Shown: positions 27,780 to 37,598, numbered from the stretch's first letter. The stretch is DNA of 64,000 bases from Aliirhizobium smilacinae (GCF_006335145.1 NZ_VDMN01000002.1:124001-188000), one strand, 5' to 3'. Notes: generated by a model from the sequence alone, not told the origin. Numbers and translations: made by a program.

Positions 27780-28880
27780 TCAGGCGACGCCAAACCCGGC
27801 AAGCTGCTCCGTTGCCGTCGAAGGGCACCGGCTGCGCACGATCGCGAAGCGTGCAATCGCCTCATCGATATCCTCGTCCAGCACTTCCGAATGCGTCAGC
27901 AGACGAAGTTTGAACCTGCCCATCGGAGCGACCAGAACGTCTTCGGCCGCCAAAGCCTTCACCCACTGTGCTGCGTCGAGGCCGGTATGACGGACATCCA
28001 GCGTCAGAAGATTGGTCACAGTCAGTTCGGGGTCGGCGAATTGCGGGTCGATACGCCCCAGGCCTTCTGCAAGCCGGGCCGCGCGGGCGTGATAAGTCTC
28101 GATCGTTGACAGAGGTGTCCTCAAAGCCACCAGTGCACACGCCGCAAGCAAACCGCTCTGCCGCATGGCACCGCCAAGGAGCTTGCGATAAAGCAGGGCA
28201 CGTTCGATCATCTCCGCACTGCCGGCGAGCATCGAGCCGGCGGGGGCGCCGAGCGCTTTGCAGAGCGACAGCGTGACGAGATCACCATAACTCGCGACAT
28301 CCGCCAGCGTCGTTCCAAGCGCTACGGCCGCATGCGGCAGACGCGCGCCATCGAGAAACAATGTCACGCCTTTCTTCTCGGCCATGGCCTTTACGGCACT
28401 CATATGCTCGATGGAGAGAACCGCGCCATTTTCAGCAGTATGGGTATTCTCAATCGCGACGATCGCCGTAAACGGGGCACGGTGATGCCCGATCGGGTCG
28501 ATCGCCTCTTCCAGCATTTCAAGGTCCATGGCTCCGCGCGGCCCCGGGATCGGCCTCGCCGCGAGCCCGGCAATGGTCGCATAACCGCCATGGGAGGCAC
28601 CACCCAGCACCCAGGCCCCGTCATGCGCGATCAGTTCGCCTCCATGGCGCCGGCCGGCGGCCATCAGTGCCACGAGATCCGCCATCGTGCCGCTGGGCAG
28701 GAACAACGCGGCTTCCTTGCCGAGCAAGGTTGCTGTCGTGCGCTCCAGTTCGAGCACCGTCGGATCGTCACGCCAGCCGTCGTCGCCAAGAGGGGCCGCC
28801 GCCATCGCCTGGTACATTTCAGGCGTCGGCAGGGTGGCCGTGTCGGTTCGCAGGTCGATGGGTTTTCTGTTGCTGAGCAT
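27780..28880 (-). CDS. ltaE: low-specificity L-threonine aldolase-type enzyme
   Basis: 366-residue fold-type I PLP enzyme of the threonine aldolase/GLY1 family, near the usual 340-350 residues. It has DLRTDTATLPTPEMYQAM at the N-terminus, LPSGTMAD, D177-R180 in LFLDGARLPHAAVALG, and the PLP lysine K208 in LVTLSLCKALGAPAGS. It cleaves beta-hydroxy-alpha-amino acids to glycine plus an aldehyde. It follows the ABC ATPase gene by 47 bp, so a beta-hydroxy amino acid (possibly amidated) is a reasonable guess for the transported substrate. Confidence 0.88.
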   Translation of the reverse strand: MLSNRKPIDLRTDTATLPTPEMYQAMAAAPLGDDGWRDDPTVLELERTTATLLGKEAALFLPSGTMADLVALMAAGRRHGGELIAHDGAWVLGGASHGGYATIAGLAARPIPGPRGAMDLEMLEEAIDPIGHHRAPFTAIVAIENTHTAENGAVLSIEHMSAVKAMAEKKGVTLFLDGARLPHAAVALGTTLADVASYGDLVTLSLCKALGAPAGSMLAGSAEMIERALLYRKLLGGAMRQSGLLAACALVALRTPLSTIETYHARAARLAEGLGRIDPQFADPELTVTNLLTLDVRHTGLDAAQWVKALAAEDVLVAPMGRFKLRLLTHSEVLDEDIDEAIARFAIVRSRCPSTATEQLAGFGVA

Positions 28881-28927
28881 ATGTCTACCCGCTGTTCTTT
28901 CTATAATGCGAATGACGGGATGTGATT

Positions 28928-30022
28928 TTACCCGGGCAGGATGTGATTGCTGGAGGGCTCCCAGTGAGCGACCACGGCGTCGCCGACCTCGATTGCCCGC
29001 GAACCGTGGAGAGGACGAACCTGCTCGTAAGCAACCAGAGGCTGCCCTGTTTCAAGCTTCATATGATAGTGCATCACAGGCCCGCGATAGATGACCTGCT
29101 CGATCGTGGCCGAGGCACGGTTCGGCCCTTCAGCATTCATGGCCGACGCAGCCGCAATGCTGATCGATTCCGGACGCAGGCAGATCACCGGATTGGCCGT
29201 TAAAGGCACCGCACCATCCACCGTGAAGCGGAACGGGCCCGAGCGTAGAATATTGGGTCCTGCCGCATCCATCTGGCAATGGAAAAGGTTCGACGCGCCC
29301 AGGAAGGTGGCGACGAACTGCGAGTTCGGTTTCTGGTAGATCACTTTCGGTGTGCCGCCCTGCTCGATCCGGCCGTCCCGCATCACGATCACCTGATCGG
29401 CCATTGTCAGCGCTTCGTCCTGATCATGCGTCACCATGATCGTGGTAATGCCGAGCTTGCGCTGCAGCAGCCGCAGCTCGACCTGCATGCTTTCGCGCAG
29501 CCCTTTGTCCAGAGCACCCAGTGGTTCGTCGAGCAGGAGAAGGTCCGGCTCGATTACCAGCGCACGGGCCAGTGCTACCCGCTGCTGCTGGCCACCCGAA
29601 AGTTGCGAGGGATAACGATCGCTGAAGCTGTGAAGCTGCACCATCTGCAAAGCCTTGGCGATACGTTTGGCGATTTCCGCCTTGGCCATGCGCCGCATCT
29701 TCAGACCGAAAGCTACGTTTTCCGCAACGGTCAGCTGCGGAAAAAGCGCATAGTTCTGGAAGAGCATGCCGACATTCCGCTTGTGGACCGGAACACGGGT
29801 GATGTCGGCGCCATCGAGAACTATGGCGCCGGCAGTAGGTTCCACGAGGCCGGCGACCATCCGCAAGCAAGTAGTCTTGCCGCAGCCGCTCGGACCGAGC
29901 AGCGCGACCATGCTGCCCGGCTCGATCGACAGCGATACATCCTGCACCGCTGCCGACTTGCCGTATTGCTTGTAAAGTCCCTCCAAGCGGAGAGCCGCCG
30001 ATTTTGTGGACACGTCAGGCAC
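28928..30022 (-). CDS. ABC transporter ATP-binding protein (PotA-like)
   Basis: 364-residue ATPase with Walker [10 protein letters not shown], signature [14 protein letters not shown], Walker [16 protein letters not shown]-loop MVTHDQDEA and a C-terminal TOBE region ([11 protein letters not shown]). It overlaps the binding-protein stop by 8 bp (start 30022, stop 30015). Second polyamine-type cassette of the window. Confidence 0.92.
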   Translation of the reverse strand: MPDVSTKSAALRLEGLYKQYGKSAAVQDVSLSIEPGSMVALLGPSGCGKTTCLRMVAGLVEPTAGAIVLDGADITRVPVHKRNVGMLFQNYALFPQLTVAENVAFGLKMRRMAKAEIAKRIAKALQMVQLHSFSDRYPSQLSGGQQQRVALARALVIEPDLLLLDEPLGALDKGLRESMQVELRLLQRKLGITTIMVTHDQDEALTMADQVIVMRDGRIEQGGTPKVIYQKPNSQFVATFLGASNLFHCQMDAAGPNILRSGPFRFTVDGAVPLTANPVICLRPESISIAAASAMNAEGPNRASATIEQVIYRGPVMHYHMKLETGQPLVAYEQVRPLHGSRAIEVGDAVVAHWEPSSNHILPG

Positions 30023-31085
30023 TCAGGATCTGGTTGTAACGCTCAAGGATTTCGCCGCGCTTGGCATTCACGAAGGTCCAGTCAGGCGTGACCAGCTGCA
30101 TGTCATCCATCTTGCTCAACGGATAAGGCAGATACTTCTCGAAATCTGGGCTGAACGTGATGTCCTTTACCGACGGCGCGCTGACCGTCTGCTCGCCGAG
30201 CAGCTTCATGACGTCCTTGTCCAGCATGCGGTTGATGAAGGCGTTGCCGAGTTCCGGATCAGGAGCGTTCTTCGCAAGCGTGATGCTGTTGATGCCGGTG
30301 AAAAAACCTTCCTTCATCGGCGCGAGCGTGATCGGCACGTTCTTCATCGTGTGAGGATAGATAGCCTTGGTATATTCGATGCCGCCGACATCCGCCTGGC
30401 CCTGCGGGACCATCATGACGTTGGCTTCGTTTTCGAAGACGGTAAGAACGCTCGGCTTCAGTTCCTTGAGCTTGTCCCAGCCCTGATCGACGAGGTATTG
30501 CGCCTCCTTGATCGGCTTGCCGGTCGCAAGCGAGGCCATGAACATGACGAAGAGAACGCTCGATGTATATTTCGGCGAAGACAGGATGAGGCGCTGCTTG
30601 AACTTCGGGTCGAAAAGCTGCTCGTAGGAATTCAAGCCCTTGGTGGTCGGGGCATTGGGGTTCATGAACATGCCCGCCGCGGAAATGCTGACAGCGACAC
30701 CGAAGCTGTCTTCGAACAGAAAGCGCGGGTAGACGTTTTCAAGATTGGGGATTTTCGCCGGATCGAGCTTTTCGATCAGACCTTCCTGCTTTGCCTGCTG
30801 GACACCAACATCGTCCATCATCATGGCGCTGAACCGCGGAGTTTCACGCGTTGTGCGCAGTGCTGCGATGTTGGAGAGCGTCGCGCCTTCGATGGTATAG
30901 ACCCGGCATTTGAAATCCCGTTCGAAATTCGGGATGATCTCGCGCTGGACGACCTTTCCAAGCTGGGAGTTATAGATACCGATGTGAACGGCACGCTCCT
31001 GGGAGTAAGCGTTGCGCATCAGCGCCGGCATTGCCAGTGTGCTGCCTACCGTAAGTTTGAGAACGTTGCGCCTGTTGATATTCAT
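30015..31085 (-). CDS. ABC transporter substrate-binding protein (PotD/FbpA-like)
   Basis: 356-residue periplasmic binding protein. ATG 31085 is chosen because a ribosome site (AAGGGGA) precedes it and a clean signal peptide follows (MNINRRNVLKLTVGSTLAMPALM..., twin-arginine-like RRN); the open frame extends further upstream over the permease gene without homology. Extracellular solute-binding family 1/8. It sits between the permease and ATPase genes of its cassette; ligand unknown. Confidence 0.88.
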   Translation of the reverse strand: MNINRRNVLKLTVGSTLAMPALMRNAYSQERAVHIGIYNSQLGKVVQREIIPNFERDFKCRVYTIEGATLSNIAALRTTRETPRFSAMMMDDVGVQQAKQEGLIEKLDPAKIPNLENVYPRFLFEDSFGVAVSISAAGMFMNPNAPTTKGLNSYEQLFDPKFKQRLILSSPKYTSSVLFVMFMASLATGKPIKEAQYLVDQGWDKLKELKPSVLTVFENEANVMMVPQGQADVGGIEYTKAIYPHTMKNVPITLAPMKEGFFTGINSITLAKNAPDPELGNAFINRMLDKDVMKLLGEQTVSAPSVKDITFSPDFEKYLPYPLSKMDDMQLVTPDWTFVNAKRGEILERYNQILSA

Positions 31086-31113
31086 TTGGCATTCCCCTTT
31101 TTTTGGTTGGTAT

Positions 31114-31923
31114 TCATGGCTGGAGTGAAGCGGCGCGGCGCATTCCAACCAGTCTCTCCACCACCAGAGCGCCGCTAAGCGCAAGGATGATGATGACCGT
31201 GGACATTGCCGGGATAGAAGGATCGAAAACCGAATTGAGCTGTCGCATCAGCATCAACGGCACCGGACTGTAGCGGGAGTCCGCCAGCCAAAGCGCCATC
31301 GGAAGGTTGTCGAAGGAAATCATGAAGGCAAAAACGGCACCAGCCGCCACGCCGGGAGCAATCTGGGGAAGCGTCACTTTCCAGAAGGTCACGAACCGGT
31401 TTGCGCCCAGTGTCCGTGCCGCATCCTCGAGGTTCGCATCGACAAGCAGAAGGCTCGTCGTGACGGCGCGCACGACATAGGGCGCGGCCACCAGCGTGTA
31501 ACCGATCAGCAGATTGAGACGCGCATCGACCATGCCGGCGGCGGAAAGGACCTGCATGAGGGCAAGACCGGCAACCAGTTCCGGAAATATCAGCGGCGAG
31601 AGAATGATGCCCTGCAATATGGTGCGACCGGGAAACCGTCCGCGTGCCAACGCCATGGCCGCTGGAATGCCGATCAGGAGCGCGCAAATCGTCGAGCCGA
31701 AGGCGAGATAGCCGCTCAGTGCCAGCGCAGACAGAAAATAGCGATCTGTCAGAATCTGCTGATACCAGCGAATGGTGAGGCCCTGCGGCGGAAACGCCAC
31801 GAAGTAGCTGTCGGAAAAAGACATGGCGAGTGTCACGAATAGCGGCGCCATGACGAAGATCAGCACACCACCAACGAAGACGGCCAGAAACCATTGGCGA
31901 AAACGGTCGAGGTTCAAGCTCAT
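31114..31923 (-). CDS. ABC transporter permease (PotC-like)
   Basis: 269-residue inner-membrane permease with about six spans and the EAA-loop DAARTLGANRFVTFWKVTLPQIAPGV, then ISFDNLPMALWL. It overlaps the upstream permease gene by ATGA (start 31923, stop 31920). Confidence 0.9.
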   Translation of the reverse strand: MSLNLDRFRQWFLAVFVGGVLIFVMAPLFVTLAMSFSDSYFVAFPPQGLTIRWYQQILTDRYFLSALALSGYLAFGSTICALLIGIPAAMALARGRFPGRTILQGIILSPLIFPELVAGLALMQVLSAAGMVDARLNLLIGYTLVAAPYVVRAVTTSLLLVDANLEDAARTLGANRFVTFWKVTLPQIAPGVAAGAVFAFMISFDNLPMALWLADSRYSPVPLMLMRQLNSVFDPSIPAMSTVIIILALSGALVVERLVGMRRAASLQP

Positions 31924-32861
31924 GCCTGCGCCCTCCGGAACTTACGGCTTTCCACGAAGCGGATCAGGGTCGTGTTCAGAAGGATGACGATGAAGATCAG
32001 GATGAAGCTGATCACCGCGCCGAAAGGCCAGTCGAAAACCGTGAAGATCTGCTGTTCTATGAGGTTGCCGAGCATCAGCGCAGAAGGGCCACCAAGAACG
32101 ACCGGCGTAACGAAAGCTCCGGCCGTCAGCGAGAACACGATGATGACACCCGCCACGAGACCCGGCATGCTGAGTGGCAGCGTCACGCGCAGGAAGACTT
32201 CCCACCAGGGCGCACCAAGTGTTCGTGCAGCATCGCGAAGGTTGGGATCGATCTTGCCGATGGCTGCAGCAAGCGGCAGCACCATCATCGGCAGGTTGAC
32301 ATGCACCTGGCCGATCACGACTGCAGTTGGCGTGTAAAGAAGGCTGAGCGGCTCGGATATGACGCCGATGGAAAGCAGAAGCCAGTTCAGCGCCCCACCC
32401 GGTCCAGCCATCAATATCAGCTGCCAGCCATAGGCACGGACGACAACGCTCACGACGAGCGGCGCGATGACGATCAACGAAATGACGCGCGAAAGCGTCG
32501 GCCGGGCCGAAACGATGGCAATTGCGACCGGATAGGCCAGCAGCGCCGTGTAGATACAGGTCCAGAAGCTGATCCGAAGCGTATTCCAGAGCACTCGCAG
32601 GTAGAGGTCTACGGTAAAAAACTTGGCGAAATGCGCCAGTGTCAGCGGCGCGCCGATGATCCCTTGAGCATTCTGGGTTTGAATGCTGTAGCCAAGCAGA
32701 TTGATGGCCGGCAGCAGGAAAAACAGCAGCAGGAAAAGCGTCATGGGCAGCAGCAGAACTAGCATACCTGCCTGCAACCAGATCGGTCGCCAGTCCCTTG
32801 ACGGGAGCGGCCGTTCTATCGCGATATCACTCGTTGTCTGTTGATACATAGGGCTTCCCAT
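31920..32861 (-). CDS. ABC transporter permease (PotB-like)
   Basis: 313-residue permease, first gene of the minus-strand array that ends with the GntR gene at 25643. It has a 25-30 residue cytoplasmic N-terminal tail, a first span (LVLLLPMTLFLLLFFLLPAINLLG) and the EAA-loop RDAARTLGAPWWEVFLRVTLPLSMPGL. Its promoter region carries a GTATAC palindrome that could bind the GntR regulator. Confidence 0.9.
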   Translation of the reverse strand: MGSPMYQQTTSDIAIERPLPSRDWRPIWLQAGMLVLLLPMTLFLLLFFLLPAINLLGYSIQTQNAQGIIGAPLTLAHFAKFFTVDLYLRVLWNTLRISFWTCIYTALLAYPVAIAIVSARPTLSRVISLIVIAPLVVSVVVRAYGWQLILMAGPGGALNWLLLSIGVISEPLSLLYTPTAVVIGQVHVNLPMMVLPLAAAIGKIDPNLRDAARTLGAPWWEVFLRVTLPLSMPGLVAGVIIVFSLTAGAFVTPVVLGGPSALMLGNLIEQQIFTVFDWPFGAVISFILIFIVILLNTTLIRFVESRKFRRAQA

Positions 32862-32959
32862 TAGGGCGCCCGGTCTGCTGACCGTGACTGCCGTAATTTC
32901 TTGATCAGCCCTCCTTCGCTTTGCGCAAAGGGTGTTTCCCGCTTTTTTTGTTGCCGTGA

Positions 32960-32989
32960 TTTATGGTATACATTATGAATTCACGTCAA
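32960..32989 (-). promoter_or_regulatory. candidate promoter with an FCD-type GntR operator
   Basis: On the minus strand TTGACG (32984-32989) and CATAAA (32960-32965) are 18 bp apart. Between and touching the -10 is GGTATACA (32965-32972), close to the TNGTATACNA operators known for FadR/VanR-type GntR proteins. It lies between the divergent permease and amidohydrolase genes, so it could control both. Seen: the motifs; inferred: regulator identity. Confidence 0.4.
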
Positions 32990-33051
32990 GTACCAAATGG
33001 TTTTTTTAATAAATGCCCCATCAAGAGGGCTTTAGAAGGGGACTTCAACAC

Positions 33052-34347
33052 ATGCGATTGATTGAAGCGGATTGGCTCGTGTCCGGCACGGGTGCAGCGC
33101 CGGTGAAGAACGGCGCGGTACTCATAGACGGTGAGCGGATCGTCTCAGCAGGGCCGGCCGGCAGTTTCGAAGTTCCGGCAGACGTAGAGCTGTTAAAGTT
33201 TCCGGGCCGTACCCTTGCTCCGGGTCTGGTGGACTGCCACTCGCACATCAACATGGCCGGCGACAAACTGACCGTGGAAGAGGTGGTTGCCGAGGGTGAG
33301 CCGATGATGCTCTTCCGTTCGGCGCAGAACTGCCGGACGACCGTCGAGACCGGCGTGACGACACTCAGCGACAACGGCGCCTACGGCAAGACGGCCTTCG
33401 ACACCAAGAAAGCGATCGCCGCCGGCATCATTCCCGGCCCGCGCCTTTTCGTCTGCGGACGACCGCTGACGATGACCGGCGGTCATGGCTGGCCGATGGG
33501 CGGAGAGGCGGATGGCGAGGACGGATTGAGGCAGGCCGTGCGCCAGCTGCTGCGGGAAGGCGCTGACTATATCAAGGTCATGGCGAGCGGTGGATCGACC
33601 CGCAACACGCCGCGTTGCCGTGCTTCCTACACCGTGGCGGAACTGAAAGCCGTGGCGGAGGAGACCCATTCCTGGGGGCGCGTTGCTGTGGCACATGCAA
33701 CCAGCAATGAATCGATCGCCAACTCGCTTGACGCGGGTTTTGACATGCTGTGCCATTGCAGCTTCTACAAGCCGCCGCAAAGGGAAGCGGCCTGGCCAAC
33801 CCCGCCGAGCTTCTGCGACGCTTTCGGCATCTACAGCTACGATCCTGAGTTAACCAAACGGATCGTCGATCAGGGCGTTGCGATCCACCCGACCATGCAA
33901 TGCCACCGCTATGGTCTTCAAAGGCTTGAGCGTTGCGCTTGCGAACGGAAGCTGACGGAAGCAGAAACCAACGAACTTGCTGCGCGCCGCCAGCGCTACG
34001 CCGAACGCTGCGACTACTTTCAGAAACTTCTCGATGCGGGCGTCGAACTGATCGCCGGTTCGGATGCCGGCTGGGGGTCGCCTTTCGGAGATTTCGTGGG
34101 CGAAATCGAGGCCATGGTCGACGCCGGCATGAACACGCACGATGCCCTTCAGGCCGGAACGCTTCGCTCCGCCCGCTCCATGGGCATCGACAAGCAGGTG
34201 GGATCGATCGAGAAGGGCAAGCTTGCAGACATCCTTGTCGTCGATGGAGATCCAACGACCGATATATCGGCGCTCCGACGTTTACAGACGGTATTCCTCG
34301 GCGGCCGTACGCTGCAGGAAACCGAAGCTACCCGGCGGGGCTACTGA
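33052..34347 (+). CDS. metal-dependent amidohydrolase (imidazolonepropionase/prolidase-like)
   Basis: 431-residue amidohydrolase-superfamily enzyme. Metal and catalytic motifs are in order: the HxH of GLVDCHSHINMAGD near residue 63, a candidate carboxylated lysine in GADYIKVMASGGS, histidine in VAVAHATSNESI and the final aspartate in LIAGSDAGWGSPFGDF. ATG 33052 has a ribosome site (GAAGGGGA); an ATG 39 bp upstream lacks one. It is followed after 2 bp by an amidase gene, so the pair probably hydrolyses an amide or cyclic amide brought in by the divergent transporter. Confidence 0.87.
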   Translation: MRLIEADWLVSGTGAAPVKNGAVLIDGERIVSAGPAGSFEVPADVELLKFPGRTLAPGLVDCHSHINMAGDKLTVEEVVAEGEPMMLFRSAQNCRTTVETGVTTLSDNGAYGKTAFDTKKAIAAGIIPGPRLFVCGRPLTMTGGHGWPMGGEADGEDGLRQAVRQLLREGADYIKVMASGGSTRNTPRCRASYTVAELKAVAEETHSWGRVAVAHATSNESIANSLDAGFDMLCHCSFYKPPQREAAWPTPPSFCDAFGIYSYDPELTKRIVDQGVAIHPTMQCHRYGLQRLERCACERKLTEAETNELAARRQRYAERCDYFQKLLDAGVELIAGSDAGWGSPFGDFVGEIEAMVDAGMNTHDALQAGTLRSARSMGIDKQVGSIEKGKLADILVVDGDPTTDISALRRLQTVFLGGRTLQETEATRRGY

Positions 34348-34349
34348 CC

Positions 34350-35798
34350 ATGGACCGCGATGTTGAGCGCGTCCTGAAGACAGGAACGATCCTGGAACTG
34401 CAAGCGTGTTACGCGCAACGCCGACTTTCCGTCTTTGACGCCATCGACTGGTTCCTGAAACAGATAGAACGCCTGAACAACGACGGGCCGGCCATCAACG
34501 CAGTCCGGGAAATCTCACCAACTGTGCTGGACGACGCGACGCGGGCAGACGCTGCGATCCGTGCAGGCAGAACCCTCGGACTGCTCCACGGCATTCCCGT
34601 CCTCATCAAGGACAATATCCTCACGGCCGACGGGATGGCGGCCACCGCGGGCGCCGCCGCGTTTAAGGACTATCGGCCCAGGCACGAGGCGACAATCGTG
34701 CAGAGATTGCGCGATGCGGGAGCCATCATCCTCGGCAAGACCAACATGACCGAATTCGCAGATTACGTATCGGACTTTATGCCTTCTGCCTTCAGCGGCG
34801 CGGGTGGCGTGGTGATCAACCCGCATAGCGGTCCTTTCGATCGCGGTCAGGGATCGAGCGTCGGCTCGGCGGCGGCGGTCGCCGCCGCATTCGCTCCGGT
34901 CGCGATCGGCTCGGAAACGCAAAATTCGATCCAGACGCCTGCGCTTCATGCCTCCGTTGTCGGTTTCAAGCCGACTGTCGGACGAACAAGCCGGACGCAT
35001 GTCGTGCCTCTGGTGCCGAGCCAGGATTCGCCAGGGCCGATTGCCCGCTGCATCGCCGATGCTGCTCTGGTGGCTTCAGTCATCAGTGGTGCCGATATGC
35101 AGGACGGCGCAACATCGGAACAATCCGCCTTCGCAGCACTACCGAAAATCACGCTCGACACTATCCGGCTTGGCGTCCCGCGCGTCGCCATGGCGAACCG
35201 GGATGATATACGGCAAACGGCTGGAAGCTTCGCAGCCGTCCTGTCACGGCTCGCCGATGCCGGCGTGACGATCGTCGATCCCTGCGACCTTCCTTCGGCA
35301 GAGCAGTTGATGAACCTCCGCTCAAGCGTTTTCCGGACGGAATTCAAGGCCGCGCTTAACGTCTTTTTGGCGGAAAACGACGTACCCTCCGGCGTTCGGT
35401 CGCTCGGCGAACTCATCGCTTGGAATGAGGCTCATCCCGATATAATCCCGTTCGGCCAGACGCTGCTTCTGGCTGCCGAAGCAACGGTCGGGCTGAACGA
35501 TCCGGCGTATCTTGCTGACCGCGCACTCGATATCACACTCTCCCGGACGCAGGGAATCGATGCGGCCTGCGCCAATGGCGGCTGCGACGCGCTGATCGTG
35601 CCGATGTCGGTCGCCGCCAAATGCACGGGCAAGGCTGGTGCCCCGGTCATTGCCCTACCTGCCGGCGCAGATACGGACGGCGCACCCTTCGGCGTGACAC
35701 TCTTTTCGCCCTGCGGCACCGATGAGCGACTGCTTGCAATCGCTGCCGCAATCGAGCCTATCATCGTGGAACGCCTGGCGCCGAAATTACTTTATTAG
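34350..35798 (+). CDS. amidase-signature-family hydrolase
   Basis: 482-residue amidase-signature enzyme. The Ser-cisSer-Lys triad can be placed: K87 in GIPVLIKDNI, the serine pair S169/S170 in GQGSSVGSAAAVAAA and the nucleophile S193 in GSETQNSIQTPA. In most amidases the last motif reads GGS; here it is QNS, a change next to the nucleophile. The start is set by ATG 34350 just after the amidohydrolase stop; the longer open frame is an artefact. Cytoplasmic, no signal. Confidence 0.87.
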   Translation: MDRDVERVLKTGTILELQACYAQRRLSVFDAIDWFLKQIERLNNDGPAINAVREISPTVLDDATRADAAIRAGRTLGLLHGIPVLIKDNILTADGMAATAGAAAFKDYRPRHEATIVQRLRDAGAIILGKTNMTEFADYVSDFMPSAFSGAGGVVINPHSGPFDRGQGSSVGSAAAVAAAFAPVAIGSETQNSIQTPALHASVVGFKPTVGRTSRTHVVPLVPSQDSPGPIARCIADAALVASVISGADMQDGATSEQSAFAALPKITLDTIRLGVPRVAMANRDDIRQTAGSFAAVLSRLADAGVTIVDPCDLPSAEQLMNLRSSVFRTEFKAALNVFLAENDVPSGVRSLGELIAWNEAHPDIIPFGQTLLLAAEATVGLNDPAYLADRALDITLSRTQGIDAACANGGCDALIVPMSVAAKCTGKAGAPVIALPAGADTDGAPFGVTLFSPCGTDERLLAIAAAIEPIIVERLAPKLLY

Positions 35799-36155
35799 CG
35801 AATAGCCGTGCTTGCGATCCGCTGAGCAGTGTCTTTAGTCCGTGCGCCGGATGGCTGGCCCGCGTCATTTCGCTTTCGGCCGCCGTCTCGCGCTCGGACG
35901 ATAGCATGTAGATCCCATTGACCAGCGCCGTGACCTCGCCTGGTCCTGACGCACCCATCCTTGACCTTGCCACCCTGATGCCGACGACCTTGCTGCGTGG
36001 AAGCTAGATGTCTTCATCGCCGCAGCGCAATATCCCATAACGAAGCATATCTGTAGCGGTTACCAAGTGCCTTATGAATACGCACCAGCCGATTTTGACA
36101 TCCTAAATTCGATTGAACACAGGCCTACATCCTCAGCCATCAAGGGGATGCAGAT
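35799..36155. other. gap with possible gene relic
   Basis: About 360 bp separating the convergent amidase and AbgB-like genes. No intact gene. A plus-strand frame with no stop from 35965 to 36203 (including VPYEYAPADFDILNSIEHRP) and a minus-strand frame at 35761-35973 (GPGEVTALVNGIYML) both look mildly protein-like, but have no start signals or recognisable domain. No hairpin followed by a T-run was seen. Confidence 0.4.
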
Positions 36156-37598
36156 CTACGAGTGCGTTGCGGGCGCAATGTCTGCCGGAATGGGGCAAAC
36201 ATAGGCCTGACCATCGGTCTTGTCCGCCCATTCCGCCTTGGCCGCCGCCAGAAGCTCCGGTGATGTGAACAGCGACAGGCCGGTCGTGGCAATCGCCTTG
36301 GCGGCATGCGCCATCGCCTTGTGGGCGGCAGCGCTCTTGCCCTGCGCTACCACCTGCCAGGTATGCGGATTGGTGCCGATCGCCCAAGCCGGGGTCCAGC
36401 ATTGCGCCGTTGGCGTGACCCAGCTGACGTCGCCGACATCGGTCGATCCGGCGCGAAAATGCGACTGGCCCTCGAAATCGCGCAGGCCCAGATGCAGCGG
36501 CGTCGCTCCATCGATCTTGGCATTGGAAAAAACATCGCCCTTGATCTGGTAAAGCCGGATGCTGCTTTTGATCGCCTCGTCGGTAAACGTGTCCTGGATC
36601 GATTTGGCGAAGGCGAGATCGGCCTCGTCGAAAGCGATCGGTCCGAGCGCCACCATGTTTTCATGCATCGCCGTTTCCAGCGCGAGATTCGGCAGAAGGT
36701 TCGTCGCGGCGGTATCGAAAACGATCTCGACTTCTGTTTCTGTCATCATCGCAGCGCCGCGTGCCACCTTGTCGACGCGCCTCGCGAGATCGAGCGCCTG
36801 CGGCATTTCCGGCGCCCGGATCAGGTAGACCACTTCCGCCTGCGCCTGAACGACGTTGGCGGCACGTCCACCGGTATCAGTAATGGCGTAATGCACGCGG
36901 CAATCCTGCGGCATGTGCTCGCGCAGAAAATTGACGCCGACATTCATCAGTTCGACCGCATCGAGTGCCGAGCGCCCGAGATGGGCGGCGTTCGAGGCGT
37001 GCGCAGCAAGGCCCTTGAATCGGTAGAAATATTCGAGAACCGCCAGATTGTTGGTGGAGCGCACGCCGTTGAACGGGGCCGGATGCCAGGTCAGCGCGGT
37101 ATCGACATCATCGAACAGGCCGGCACGCACCATGAATGTCTTGCCGGAGCCGCCCTCCTCACCGGGGCAGCCGTAGTAGCGCACCGTGCCGGCAATGCCG
37201 TTGTCCTTGAGGTGACGGGCAAGCGCGATGGCCGCCATCAGCGACCCGACGCCCAGCAGGTTGTGGCCGCAGCCATGACCGGTACCGCCGGAGGCAAGCG
37301 GCTTGTGTTCGGCAATTCCGGCGGCCTGGCTCATGCCGGCCAGCGCATCGAATTCTCCGAGGATGGCGATGACGGGCTTGCCGCTGCCAAATTCGCCGAT
37401 GAAGGCAGTGTCCATGCCGGCGACACCGCGCGTCACTGCAAAACCATTGTCCTCAAGAGCTTTCGCCAGAAGACCGGAGGACTGTTTCTCGTCGAATTTC
37501 AGCTCGGCGAAATCCCAGATGCTGTCGCTGAGGCCGGAGAATTCCGGCTTCATCTTTTCGATGGCTTCGGCAATCGACGTCACGGCGTCACGGTTCAT
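36156..37598 (-). CDS. M20-family amidohydrolase (AbgB-like aminobenzoyl-glutamate utilisation type)
   Basis: 480-residue M20D/AbgB-type hydrolase. Metal motifs: GTGHGCGHNLLG, the glutamates of GCPGEEGGSGKTFM, and LTWHPAPFNG; the lid domain holds AAHASNAAHLGRSALDAVELM. AbgB cleaves p-aminobenzoyl-glutamate or related N-acyl amino acids. ATG 37598 is preferred over 37628 because of the ribosome site GAGG 8 bp upstream. It is the last gene of the Dpp-type operon, after a strong hairpin, so the imported peptide-like compound may be its substrate. Confidence 0.88.
   Translation of the reverse strand: MNRDAVTSIAEAIEKMKPEFSGLSDSIWDFAELKFDEKQSSGLLAKALEDNGFAVTRGVAGMDTAFIGEFGSGKPVIAILGEFDALAGMSQAAGIAEHKPLASGGTGHGCGHNLLGVGSLMAAIALARHLKDNGIAGTVRYYGCPGEEGGSGKTFMVRAGLFDDVDTALTWHPAPFNGVRSTNNLAVLEYFYRFKGLAAHASNAAHLGRSALDAVELMNVGVNFLREHMPQDCRVHYAITDTGGRAANVVQAQAEVVYLIRAPEMPQALDLARRVDKVARGAAMMTETEVEIVFDTAATNLLPNLALETAMHENMVALGPIAFDEADLAFAKSIQDTFTDEAIKSSIRLYQIKGDVFSNAKIDGATPLHLGLRDFEGQSHFRAGSTDVGDVSWVTPTAQCWTPAWAIGTNPHTWQVVAQGKSAAAHKAMAHAAKAIATTGLSLFTSPELLAAAKAEWADKTDGQAYVCPIPADIAPATHS

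Noticed and set aside
33933..34349. A 621-residue reading of the amidase
   Set aside because: The first 139 residues are the amidohydrolase gene in another frame; ATG 34350 gives a complete amidase.
35965..36203. Plus-strand open frame in the amidase/AbgB gap as a gene fragment
   Set aside because: No start signal or family match from memory, and it runs into the antisense of abgB; a sequence search would be needed before calling it a pseudogene.
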